Source: Rudanella lutea DSM 19387 (GTDB lineage Bacteria; Bacteroidota; Bacteroidia; Cytophagales; Spirosomataceae). Taken from it: 64,000 nucleotides of DNA. The notes below the pieces were generated by a model. The model worked only from the letters and a program-made list of their open reading frames with translations. It searched no databases and was not told the DNA's origin. Each line of letters starts with the position of its first letter. Within the stretch, counting starts at the first letter, position 1. Positions 8,236 to 15,397 of the stretch are shown here, in pieces. The stretch lies in contig NZ_KB913013.1 in assembly GCF_000383955.1 (NCBI RefSeq), positions 1,952,277 through 2,016,276 on the forward strand. Direction: 5' to 3'. The position numbers and the translations under genes were made by a program.

Positions 8236-9219
8236 TCAACTCAGCGTCACGATGTCGCGGCTGTATTTCCGGCGGTAGTCCTGCGGGGTGAGGCCGGTAA
8301 TCTGCTTAAACACCTTCCGAAACGTTTTCACGTCGTTGTAGCCCGCATTGTACATGATGGAGCTGACATCGTCGGCGTTTTTTTCGAGCGCTTTCTTGGC
8401 CGACTCCACCTTCACCCGTTGCAGGTATTCGAGCGGGGTGTTTTGGGTGGCCTGTTTGAAGCGCCGGATAAAATTGCGCTTGCTCATGTTGGCCTGTTCG
8501 GCAATTTGCTCCACCGAAATAGGCAGGTGGTAGTTTTGCTCGATAAAGGTTTGCGCCTTCAGAATGGGCGCATCTTCGTGCTTGCGCTGCCCCTGAAACA
8601 CAACAAAATGCGACTGACTCACCCGGTCGAGGTCGATGTTGAACCGGCGACTGACGCCAATGCTGATGTCGCGCCCGCAAAACTTCTCGATCAGGTACAG
8701 AATCAGATTCCACGACAGCAATGCCCCGCCACTGGTGTAGATTCCGTCTTTGTCGGTCATGACGCTATCGGTCAGCACCTCTATATCGGGGTAGCGGTGT
8801 TGCATATCTTCGAGCGCGGTCCAGTGCGAGGTGCACGACCGCCCGGCCAACAGGCCCGCTTCGGCCAGAAAATAGCTACCCAGACACATACTGGCAATCT
8901 CGGTACCCCCGGCCCGGCGCGCCCGCAACCACTCAATCAGGCGGCCGTTTTTCGACAGGGCCAGCTCAGGGCTGACGTAAAACGCCGGTACCAGCACCAG
9001 ATCGGTTTCGGTCACCTCATCGAACGTACGGGAGCTAATGAACTGAGCCGGCACGTGGAGCTGAATAGGCCCGCCGACATCGCTCACCAGTTCGAGCTGG
9101 AAGGCGGGCTGCTGGCCCATTTGCTGGAGAAATCCGTTGGTGGCGAGGAGGAGATCGATGGCGCCGGAGATCGACGACAGTACCGCGTCTTCGTAGACGA
9201 GCAGGGCAACTTTCTTCAT
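8236..9219 (-). CDS. GlxA-family transcriptional regulator (DJ-1/PfpI + AraC HTH)
   Basis: A 327-residue cytoplasmic regulator: an N-terminal class I glutamine amidotransferase/DJ-1-like ligand domain (about 1-200, with MCLGSYFLAEAGLL at the nucleophile elbow) followed by an AraC-type double helix-turn-helix (about 220-320, ending TGLTPQDYRRKY). ATG 9219 is chosen since MKKVALLVYEDAVL is the usual start; the frame extends 20 residues upstream without family similarity. It is divergent from the small gene at 9364. Targets are unknown; a neighbouring gene or itself is the usual guess. Confidence 0.9.
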   Translation of the reverse strand: MKKVALLVYEDAVLSSISGAIDLLLATNGFLQQMGQQPAFQLELVSDVGGPIQLHVPAQFISSRTFDEVTETDLVLVPAFYVSPELALSKNGRLIEWLRARRAGGTEIASMCLGSYFLAEAGLLAGRSCTSHWTALEDMQHRYPDIEVLTDSVMTDKDGIYTSGGALLSWNLILYLIEKFCGRDISIGVSRRFNIDLDRVSQSHFVVFQGQRKHEDAPILKAQTFIEQNYHLPISVEQIAEQANMSKRNFIRRFKQATQNTPLEYLQRVKVESAKKALEKNADDVSSIMYNAGYNDVKTFRKVFKQITGLTPQDYRRKYSRDIVTLS

Positions 9220-9363
9220 GGTTTTCGGGAAAATAGGTACCCCAAAAATACGCAATTTCATGCCTATTTCGTGGCACAAACGCCCCCGAAAATCGGCACG
9301 CCCGGCCCGTATACGTTTGGAAAATTTTGCCGATTTTTACCGACCGCAAAACAACAAATCCCG

Positions 9364-9615
9364 ATGAACCTCCGAACCGATTTCCCCGAGTCGATCCTGT
9401 TCAAACGACGGGTCGAAGTATTCAAAACCAACGTAGCCGCCCCCCAACAGGCCGACGCCCTCGCCCAACTACTCAGCCGTCAGTTCGGTTTGTACCGGGT
9501 CAACTTCGACCTTGATGATTGCGACAACGTACTGCGGGTTGAGGGTAGCCAAATCAACCCCGACCGAATCATGAGCGTACTACACGCCGTAGGGTATGAG
9601 TGTGATTTATTATAA
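9364..9615 (+). CDS. Small HMA-like protein without metal-binding cysteines
   Basis: An 83-residue protein starting MNLRTDFPESILFKRRVEVF. The pattern of strand (VEVFKTNV), helix (QADALAQLLSRQFG), strand (VNFDLDDCDNVLRVEG) and helix (PDRIMSVLHAVGYEC) fits the beta-alpha-beta-beta-alpha-beta fold of heavy-metal-associated domains, ending in the typical GYE-C-LL. The CxxC motif of copper chaperones is missing, so it is probably a degenerate or regulatory member. It is divergent from the GlxA regulator with 144 bases between the starts. The fold call is by eye; a ferredoxin-like domain of other origin is possible. Confidence 0.65.
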   Translation: MNLRTDFPESILFKRRVEVFKTNVAAPQQADALAQLLSRQFGLYRVNFDLDDCDNVLRVEGSQINPDRIMSVLHAVGYECDLL

Positions 9616-9712
9616 AGAAGAGAGAAAGGAAGGAAGGAGGAAAGGGACGAAAGGAGCGGTTGAGCGCTGTGTACTCTTTCCTTCTCCCTTTCCTCCCTTT
9701 CTCCTTTTTCCC
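9616..9712. repeat. Purine/pyrimidine inverted repeat between convergent genes
   Basis: Bases 9616-9656 are almost pure purine (GAAG, GGAAGG, GGAGGAAAGGG words) and 9670-9722 almost pure pyrimidine (CTTTCC, CTCCC, CCTTTC words), so the strands can pair over about 40 bases around GGTTGAGCGCTGTGTA. It lies between the HMA-like gene and a convergent lipoprotein gene and could act as a two-way terminator or form a triplex-prone structure. Confidence 0.55.
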
Positions 9713-10429
9713 TTATTCCTTCCCTACCGCTGTCACTTTAACCCGGCTGTAGTACAGCGACTGATCGCCTTCGAAGCCCGAATCGGTGCCGACAAAGATC
9801 CAGAGTTCACCGGCTTCGTTCGTTTTCACGGTTAGCGGCTTGTCTTTGTTCGACCGCTGAATCAGGGCGTATCCTTCTTCCTGTTTGCCATTGGCTACGT
9901 TGCCGATAATCACCGCGTTTTTACCCTCATCCGATTGCGACCCTTTGTCGACGCTCAGGTTGTAAAAATCGTCTTTCTTCACTTTTTCGGGCTTCAGCGC
10001 CGAGGCCCCGGCTTTTAGAAATACGCTCGTAGCCGGTGAGCCGCCAATGCCGACGCTATTTTCGGGGTACATCGAGGCCAACTCCACATCGAACAGCAAG
10101 GTATAATCGGTATTCGGGGCCAGGCCGGTCAATTTTTTCCGAACAAACATAAACAGATCGTCGCTGCGGTTGCGGCCATACACGTGCAACGACTTACGCG
10201 TACTGTCGAGCGGGCTGGGCAGTTTTACGTATTCAAACTTGAACTCGATGAGGGAATCCTGCGCGACCCCGTAATCGGTGTATTCACCTTCCCAGCCATT
10301 CTGCCCATTGGCAAACGTTTCGTCCAGCAAAACACCGGTAGTTGGTTTGGGGGTCAGCGACTGATTGTCCTGACAGGCCACGCTCACCAGGGCGAGCAGG
10401 GCCAATACAGACGTGGTTAATCGATTCAT
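9713..10429 (-). CDS. Lipoprotein of unknown function
   Basis: A 238-residue predicted lipoprotein: a short signal with lipobox VSVAC (Cys at about residue 20), then a beta-rich body with FANGQNGWEGEYTDY near the mature N-terminus and a TDYTLLFDVELAS segment, reminiscent of jelly-roll carbohydrate-binding modules. I do not recognise a named family. ATG 10429 is chosen because it opens the signal peptide; the frame runs on upstream without one. It ends against the purine/pyrimidine repeat shared with the convergent HMA-like gene. Confidence 0.72.
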   Translation of the reverse strand: MNRLTTSVLALLALVSVACQDNQSLTPKPTTGVLLDETFANGQNGWEGEYTDYGVAQDSLIEFKFEYVKLPSPLDSTRKSLHVYGRNRSDDLFMFVRKKLTGLAPNTDYTLLFDVELASMYPENSVGIGGSPATSVFLKAGASALKPEKVKKDDFYNLSVDKGSQSDEGKNAVIIGNVANGKQEEGYALIQRSNKDKPLTVKTNEAGELWIFVGTDSGFEGDQSLYYSRVKVTAVGKE

Positions 10430-10653
10430 GCGTGTTGTTAAAAAATAAAACAAAAGGGGTTGAACATCTCCGGAGTGTACCCGATAGACCCCGTTTATTT
10501 GTCGATCGTTGGAATAGAGTATCAAAAAAAATAAGGCTATTTTCTATCCAGAGCCGCAACGTGCATAGAATCAATTTATTAGCATACGGCACATCATTTA
10601 CCAATTAGTGCGTTACATTGGCATTTTCGTCCCATCACCAACACATTCCCTGT

Positions 10654-12138
10654 ATGTCGCACGCCTTTCATTTTCTGAAACGCCCTTTGCTTGCCGTATT
10701 GGCGCTGCTCTCGTTCAGTGCAGCGCAGGCGCAACCCCTACAACCCGGTTTCGACCCGGCCGAGTACATCGAGCTGCTGAAAGTATCGGCCCGCTTCGGT
10801 GACTCCACCTACGTAGCCAGTTTTCCGGCCCCGCAACGTTTTAAGCCTGTGTATCGCTCACCTATCGTGGGGCTCGACAACCGCTGGGACCTCTGGACCG
10901 ATAATGCCCAAACGGCCGTCATCAGCGTTCGCGGCACTACGGCCAACAGCACCAGCTGGCTCGCCAACTTCTACGCGGCCATGGTGCCCGCCAAAGGTGA
11001 TTTGCAGATAAGTGACACGGAGACCTTCGCTTACAACCTGGCCGAAAACCCCAAGGCGGCCGTACACGTGGGCTGGCTGGTGGCTACGGCTTTTTTGAGC
11101 AAGGATATGCTACCCAAACTGGATTCGAGCTACCGGAAGGGCGTCAGAAACATAGTAATTACGGGCCACAGTCAGGGCGGGGCCATTGCGTACCTGCTCA
11201 CCGCACACCTCTACAGCCTTCAGAAAGCAGGGCGGCTACCCGCCGACATTCGCTTCAAAACGTACTGTAGTGCCGGACCCAAACCGGGCAATCTGTACTT
11301 TGCCTACGCCTACGAAGCCATGACGCAGGGCGGCTGGGCCTTCAACGTGGTCAACTCCGCCGACTGGGTACCCGAAGTGCCCCTGTCGATCCAGACCCTC
11401 AACGATTTCAACGCGACCAATCCGTTTTCGGGCGCACCTGACGTAATCAAAAAGCAAAAGCTGCTGAACCGGATTGTGCTCAAGCACGTGTACAACAACC
11501 TGACTAAGCCCGCTCTGAAAGCGCAGCGGAATTATCAGCGATACCTCGGCAACATTGCCTCCAAAACGGTTCAGAAAAACCTGAACGGCTACGTAGCGCC
11601 CGAGTACTACAACAGCAACCACTACGTCCGGACGGGCCAGATAGTTGTTCTCCTGGCCGACTCGGCCTATTACCGGCAGTACCCCGATAGCAAAGAGAAA
11701 ATATTTATCCACCATTATCACCCGCCTTACCTCCTCCTGACCGAGCGGCAGTTTATGGGCAGCTCAGCCGCGCAAACGGGTTCGTCGGGTAGCGGCACGG
11801 GCGCACTGGGCGGCCGTTGGGAGCTGAATTATATATCGGGGCCACGCATTGCGTTTGAAGGGCTGTACCCCGAACAAAAACCTACCCTCACCTTTAGCTC
11901 CGATGGGCGCCTGAGCGGCAATACCAGCTGTAACGCCTTTAACGGCCCCGTGACGGTCAATGGCAACACCATCCGCTTTGCCGAGAATATGGCTACGACC
12001 CGCAAAATGTGCCCCGGCGAAGGCGAAAGCGTCTTTCTGAACACGCTCAAACGGGTAAATCGGTACGCCCTGAGCGACCCCAACACGCTTGTACTCCTGG
12101 CCGACGATGTGGCCGTGATGCGGTTTACGCGGAAATAA
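10654..12138 (+). CDS. Secreted class 3 lipase fused to a META (HslJ-like) domain
   Basis: A 494-residue exported protein. After a signal peptide ending SAAQAQ comes a Lipase_3 alpha/beta hydrolase domain (about 40-280) with the nucleophile elbow GHSQGG and an upstream AVISVRGT strand holding the oxyanion region; Asp and His of the triad lie in the NSADWVPEVP and VLKHVYNN areas. A Ser/Gly-rich linker (SSAAQTGSSGSGTG) leads to a C-terminal META domain (about 390-494) with SGNTSCNAFNG and ATTRKMCP, as in HslJ. It would hydrolyse acylglycerols or phospholipids in the envelope. ATG 10654 is preferred over an upstream TTG. The fusion is unusual as far as I know. Confidence 0.85.
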   Translation: MSHAFHFLKRPLLAVLALLSFSAAQAQPLQPGFDPAEYIELLKVSARFGDSTYVASFPAPQRFKPVYRSPIVGLDNRWDLWTDNAQTAVISVRGTTANSTSWLANFYAAMVPAKGDLQISDTETFAYNLAENPKAAVHVGWLVATAFLSKDMLPKLDSSYRKGVRNIVITGHSQGGAIAYLLTAHLYSLQKAGRLPADIRFKTYCSAGPKPGNLYFAYAYEAMTQGGWAFNVVNSADWVPEVPLSIQTLNDFNATNPFSGAPDVIKKQKLLNRIVLKHVYNNLTKPALKAQRNYQRYLGNIASKTVQKNLNGYVAPEYYNSNHYVRTGQIVVLLADSAYYRQYPDSKEKIFIHHYHPPYLLLTERQFMGSSAAQTGSSGSGTGALGGRWELNYISGPRIAFEGLYPEQKPTLTFSSDGRLSGNTSCNAFNGPVTVNGNTIRFAENMATTRKMCPGEGESVFLNTLKRVNRYALSDPNTLVLLADDVAVMRFTRK

Positions 12139-12141
12139 AGA

Positions 12142-12190
12142 ACCGGGCGGCCGGGCGCTTTCCCTGAAGAAAGTCGCCGGGCCGCCCGGT
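12142..12190. terminator. Hairpin after the lipase gene
   Basis: ACCGGGCGGC (12142-12151) pairs with GCCGCCCGGT (12181-12190), and CCGGGCG/CGCCGG inside extends the stem. It starts 4 bases after the lipase stop. The lack of a T-run makes it either a Rho-assisted terminator or a REP-like element. Confidence 0.5.
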
Positions 12191-12283
12191 CAGCTATGGG
12201 GTCATACCCCTTGGCAGATAATACCCTGTTGATTGGATTCGACAGGGGCCAACTACCCTAAAAACACATCATTTGCGGTTACA

Positions 12284-12463
12284 TCAGGCAACTACGAGGC
12301 TGTTACCCATCAGTTGCCGGTGGCTTTGCCGACACCAGCGTAACAAATGAAGTCGCTCGGCGGGCGTTAACCAGCCCAGAAACTTACGCAACTCCTTACG
12401 AAACAACGCCCGGTCGAACCGCACTTTCTCCAGGACACATTTACTGTATTCGAGCCAGTTCAT
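12284..12463 (-). CDS. Small helical protein, likely target of two-component system 1
   Basis: A 59-residue protein starting MNWLEYSKCVLEKVRFDRAL, rich in Arg, Lys, Leu and Trp, predicted fully alpha-helical (KELRKFLGWLTPAERLHLLR), with no membrane segment. I know no function. Its reality is supported by a dedicated promoter: an 11-bp phased box array and -7 element end 49 bases upstream of ATG 12463, directly behind the kinase gene. An extended frame up to 12514 would start inside the promoter and is rejected. The same regulator-kinase-array-small gene order recurs at 46.7-49.2 kb. Confidence 0.65.
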   Translation of the reverse strand: MNWLEYSKCVLEKVRFDRALFRKELRKFLGWLTPAERLHLLRWCRQSHRQLMGNSLVVA

Positions 12464-12511
12464 CGATTGGGGTGATTTAGGTTGAACGTCTACTACTTGA
12501 ACTTCTTCTCT

Positions 12512-12569
12512 CAAAACAACACCAACAATCTTAAACCGCCCTTACAGATCCATTAGAAAAAACTTAGAA
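12512..12569 (-). promoter_or_regulatory. Phased four-box array and -7 element (array D)
   Basis: On the minus strand TTCTAAG, TTCTAAT, CTGTAAG and GTTTAAG start at 12569, 12558, 12547 and 12536, exactly 11 bp apart. The TTTG of a TTGTTTTG -7-like box starts at 12515, 21 bp after the start of box 4. The -33 position is thus taken by box 4, as expected for an activator-dependent promoter. It drives the 59-residue gene and lies 45 bases behind the end of the kinase gene. Confidence 0.72.
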
Positions 12570-12613
12570 TTAGGGTGTGCACCAACCAACAACCCTAAAC
12601 CCAAAACTCTAAA

Positions 12614-13981
12614 CTAAAGATGCGGCAGCGAAAGCCGGAACGTACTGCCTTCGTTTGGTTTGCTTTCGAGGGTAATCTTGCCCCGGTGCAGCTCGGCAAT
12701 GCGCTGACAGATGGGTAGGCCCAGCCCAAACCCCTCGTACTCGTGCACGTTGGACGCCCGCCGGAAGGGCTCAAAAACGGCAGCCTGCTCACCTGCCGGA
12801 ATACCAATACCCTTATCCTCAACAATCACATGGCACTGCTGATTGTCGATGGTAATACACACCCGCGCCGTATGATCAGGCGAGTATTTACAGGCATTGT
12901 CGAACAGGTTGAGCAATACCCGACGTAAGAGAGTCGCGTTGCCTTCGACCAGCGTTTCGTCGTCGATTTCGGGAGCCTGCCCGTATTGGATATCGACCCG
13001 ATAGTCGGGGTGGCTACTGAGCAACTCGTCGCGGGCTTCGAACACCGCATCATCGATACGAACCGGCTCCAGCGGCATCTGAATCACATCTTCGAGCGAC
13101 CGCGCCAGAAACAACAAACTGTTGGCCAGGCCGATCAGCCGGTCGGTATCGAGCAGCATCGTGTGCAGTACCCGTTCGTGCTCCGCGCGGTCGAGGGGTT
13201 GGCGCAGGGCCAGTTGTATTTCCGATTTTAGGGCCGTGAGCGGGGTGCGTAACTCGTGCGACGCGTGCGAAACAAAGGCCCGTTGCTGGGCAAAGGCTTC
13301 GTCGAGCCGGGCCAGCAGGGCGTTGAAGTTCATTGCCAATTGTTCGAGTTCATCGCGCTGGTTGCCCTCGTCGAGCCGCTGCCGCAGGTTGCGCGCCGTT
13401 ATCGACTTGATCTGCTGATTGAACTCATTCAACGGCCGCAGCGACTGCCCCGCGAAGAAAATCCCCGCCAGAATGGTGAGGCCCACCCCCCCGATAAACC
13501 CCCAGAACAACGTGTTGCGCAGGTGCCGCAGTTCGGTCAGGCCGGGGGCATCCAGGGCCGATGCCAACACCACGAGTTGTTGTTGTTTCTGGGTCGAGGC
13601 AATACCAACCATCTCGTACTGCCCCATCTGCACTTCGAGTTCGCCCTCCTGCCGGATTCGGTTGAGCAAAGCCGGTGGGTGGTCAATCTCCGCATCATCG
13701 ACACTGCTGTAAATGAGCTTATTGGCGTGATCAAACACCAGTACTTTCTCGTCGAACAAGGCCGTGAGCGAGTTCCGGTCAATGATTTTGAGCATGGCCC
13801 GGTCTACCTCTTTCACGTGCACCAGAAACCGCACCGTCGTGCGGGCTTTCTGCTTTAGTCGGTCGTAAAAGTCATCGCGTCGGTACGTCGATGCCGTCAC
13901 GTAAATGAGACTAAACAGCAGCAGCAGAATAGCCGCTACAATGAGCGAAAACCGAAGGGCAATCTGAGCCCGGAGCGTCAT
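12614..13981 (-). CDS. Sensor histidine kinase, two-component system 1
   Basis: A 455-residue inner-membrane kinase. Two membrane helices (about 10-30 and 165-185) flank a periplasmic sensor loop; a HAMP domain follows, then the dimerisation/phosphoacceptor box FVSHASHELRTPLTALKSEI and the ATPase domain with N-box LFDNACKYSPDH, G1 EDKGIGIP and G2 GFGLGLPI. This is the CusS-like architecture. ATG 13981 opens MTLRAQIALRFS; an upstream in-frame start adds only five residues. It lies 34 bases after its response regulator and is surely co-transcribed. The signal is unknown; no metal-binding His/Met cluster is obvious in the loop. Confidence 0.92.
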   Translation of the reverse strand: MTLRAQIALRFSLIVAAILLLLFSLIYVTASTYRRDDFYDRLKQKARTTVRFLVHVKEVDRAMLKIIDRNSLTALFDEKVLVFDHANKLIYSSVDDAEIDHPPALLNRIRQEGELEVQMGQYEMVGIASTQKQQQLVVLASALDAPGLTELRHLRNTLFWGFIGGVGLTILAGIFFAGQSLRPLNEFNQQIKSITARNLRQRLDEGNQRDELEQLAMNFNALLARLDEAFAQQRAFVSHASHELRTPLTALKSEIQLALRQPLDRAEHERVLHTMLLDTDRLIGLANSLLFLARSLEDVIQMPLEPVRIDDAVFEARDELLSSHPDYRVDIQYGQAPEIDDETLVEGNATLLRRVLLNLFDNACKYSPDHTARVCITIDNQQCHVIVEDKGIGIPAGEQAAVFEPFRRASNVHEYEGFGLGLPICQRIAELHRGKITLESKPNEGSTFRLSLPHL

Positions 13982-14015
13982 GATGGTTGGAAACACGGGG
14001 CGGTTAACGGTCAGG

Positions 14016-14702
14016 TTAGTCTACTTTGAGCACATAACCCAGGCCCGACCGGGTATGAATCAGCTTGGGCTCAAAATCTTTGTCGATTTTCTTGCGCAGG
14101 TAATTGATGTACACCTCCACCACGTTGGTGCCGGGATCAAAGTTAAGGCTCCAGACCCGCTCGGCAAGGTCAGCCTTAGTTACCACCCGGCCCCGGTTCC
14201 GCACCAGCTCCTCCAGCAACCGAAACTCCTTACCCGTCAGGTCGATCCGTTGGGTATCGCGGTACACATCTTTGGCGGTCAGGTTTATGGTCAGGTTAGC
14301 CACCCGCACCACCTCGTCGGCAATGTTGGCGTTGAGCCGCTCCGACCGCCGGAGGCAGGTAGCCACGCGGGCACTCAGCTCCCGCCAGTCGAAGGGCTTC
14401 ACCATGTAATCGTCGGCCCCACGCTCCAATCCTTCTACCTTGTCTTCCACCTCGCCCAGGGCCGTGAGCATGATAATGGGCAGGTGCGGCTTGGCCGACC
14501 GCAGATTCCGGCACACCTCAAAGCCGTTGAGGCCGGGCAGGTTGATGTCTAAAATAACCAGATCGACCGGCTGTTGCAAGGCCAGATCACGCCCGTTGTA
14601 CCCTTCGTACGCGATTTCGGTCTGATACCCTTCGGCGGCAAGGCCCCGGCTGATATTCTGAGCAATACGGCGGTCGTCTTCAATAATCAGAATCGTTTTC
14701 AT
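14016..14702 (-). CDS. OmpR/PhoB-family response regulator, two-component system 1
   Basis: A 228-residue regulator: receiver domain (1-120) with acidic pocket EDD at 8-10, phospho-acceptor D52 in LVILDINLPG, conserved Thr/Ala in MLTALG and Lys in YMVKPFDW; then a winged-helix DNA-binding domain (about 130-225) with the recognition helix region NVVEVYINYLRKKID. Such domains bind direct repeats of about 11 bp, which fits the box arrays at 12512-12569 and 15110-15167. ATG 14702 begins MKTILIIEDD. A -7-like TACCTTTG sits at 14972-14965, giving a leader of about 250 bases with an inverted repeat in it. Confidence 0.93.
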   Translation of the reverse strand: MKTILIIEDDRRIAQNISRGLAAEGYQTEIAYEGYNGRDLALQQPVDLVILDINLPGLNGFEVCRNLRSAKPHLPIIMLTALGEVEDKVEGLERGADDYMVKPFDWRELSARVATCLRRSERLNANIADEVVRVANLTINLTAKDVYRDTQRIDLTGKEFRLLEELVRNRGRVVTKADLAERVWSLNFDPGTNVVEVYINYLRKKIDKDFEPKLIHTRSGLGYVLKVD

Positions 14703-14789
14703 AGTGCGGCATAATACCGACCGGTATAGCACCGGCCCAGCCTTCATAGTTCAGTAGTCTTTGTTTCGTCGCAGGAAACCGTAAAGATA

Positions 14790-14837
14790 TCAGACGCCGA
14801 AGGCCGTACCTATCCTTCTCGCGTACCGGCGTCTGAT
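14790..14837. repeat. 11-nt perfect inverted repeat in the regulator leader
   Basis: ATCAGACGCCG at 14790-14800 and CGGCGTCTGAT at 14827-14837 are exact reverse complements with 26 bases between, themselves holding GGCCGTACC/GCGTACCG words. It would lie in the 5' leader of the response regulator transcript. Confidence 0.5.
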
Positions 14838-14964
14838 GTCTCACTACTGGATATTCGGACTTCAGACCCTGGTGTTAGAGGTACTACCATTGTGTAGGGA
14901 GGTTTACCGTCTAGTGTCCAATATCTGGTGTCCAGTACTGAGGTCTAACGTACAGTACCGAAAA

Positions 14965-14972
14965 CAAAGGTA
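14965..14972 (-). promoter_or_regulatory. Candidate -7 box of the two-component system 1 operon
   Basis: TACCTTTG on the minus strand fits the Bacteroidota -7 consensus TAnnTTTG. No TTG at the usual -33 distance was found. No NNCTAA box is placed 21 bp upstream, so autoregulation through the array is not indicated. Confidence 0.4.
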
Positions 14973-15109
14973 TCTTTCTCTTTCAAACGCCCGAAGGGTA
15001 CGCTCTATGACGGGTTCGGGTGTGCTCAGCAAAACAACGCAGACAACATACTAAAAACCAATACCTTGCAATTATAAATTTAAAAATACAGCCCAGGAAG
15101 AAGGCTAAT

Positions 15110-15167
15110 TTCTAAGCTTTTTCTAAGGAAAGTGTAAGCTTCTTCTAACAGACAAATGGTTAGTTTG
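15110..15167 (+). promoter_or_regulatory. Phased four-box array and -7 element (array A)
   Basis: TTCTAAG, TTCTAAG, GTGTAAG and TTCTAAC start at 15110, 15121, 15132 and 15143, an exact 11-bp period. TTAGTTTG (15160-15167) is the -7-like box; its TTTG starts 21 bp after box 4. The sequence variants (G after the core; TGTAAG as box 3) match array D behind the same two-component system. Transcription would run to the ClC gene. Confidence 0.72.
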
Positions 15168-15192
15168 CCAAACCAAATAAGGTCCCACCTAT

Positions 15193-15255
15193 ATGCCGAA
15201 GCCAACCGGCAGAAGGTACCAAAGGACTTTATACTACCTGGTGTTTCTGTTTTGA
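15193..15255 (+). CDS. Possible 20-residue leader or small membrane peptide
   Basis: The first ATG after promoter A opens a 20-codon frame with a basic start (MPKPTGRRYQR) and a hydrophobic end (YYLVFLF) before TGA. It would be read from a transcript that probably ends or pauses at the hairpin at 15350-15380. No ribosome binding site is seen, which is normal for this phylum. It may be a leader peptide, a small membrane protein or chance; the evidence is only position and charge pattern. Confidence 0.25.
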   Translation: MPKPTGRRYQRTLYYLVFLF

Positions 15256-15349
15256 GTCGAGCCCGATCAGTCACGCAGATAACTCAACGTTATGAAGTTG
15301 TCTGTGAGTTGATTTTGCCATTGAAGCGTACTGTAGGGTTACCAGATAG

Positions 15350-15380
15350 CTCCCGACCTCCTGGCCGGGAGTTATTTTTT
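15350..15380 (+). terminator. Terminator-like hairpin in the ClC leader
   Basis: CTCCCG (15350-15355) pairs with CGGGAG (15366-15371), the inner CC pairs with GG, and TTATTTTTT follows at once (15372-15380). It ends 18 bases before the ClC ATG, so it is either an attenuator of read-through from array A or the end of a ~205-base independent transcript. Confidence 0.6.
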
Positions 15381-15397
15381 GTAATTTACCGCCCTCT

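Larger units (their letters stand above)
14703..15397. other. Long regulatory gap between two-component system 1 and ClC gene
   Basis: This 695-base divergent gap holds no sure gene. From left to right: a perfect 11-nt inverted repeat (14790-14800/14827-14837), a degenerate repetitive stretch with GTCTAGTGTCC and CTGGTGTCCAG words (14830-14960), a minus-strand -7 box TACCTTTG (14972-14965) for the regulator gene, the plus-strand phased array A (15110-15167), a 20-codon frame (15193-15255) and a terminator-like hairpin (15350-15380) 18 bases before the ClC start. Confidence 0.7.

Noticed and set aside
8419-9363. Upstream extension of the HMA-like frame antisense to the GlxA gene
   Set aside because: The regulator is clearly coded on the other strand; only the part from ATG 9364 has a sensible protein pattern.
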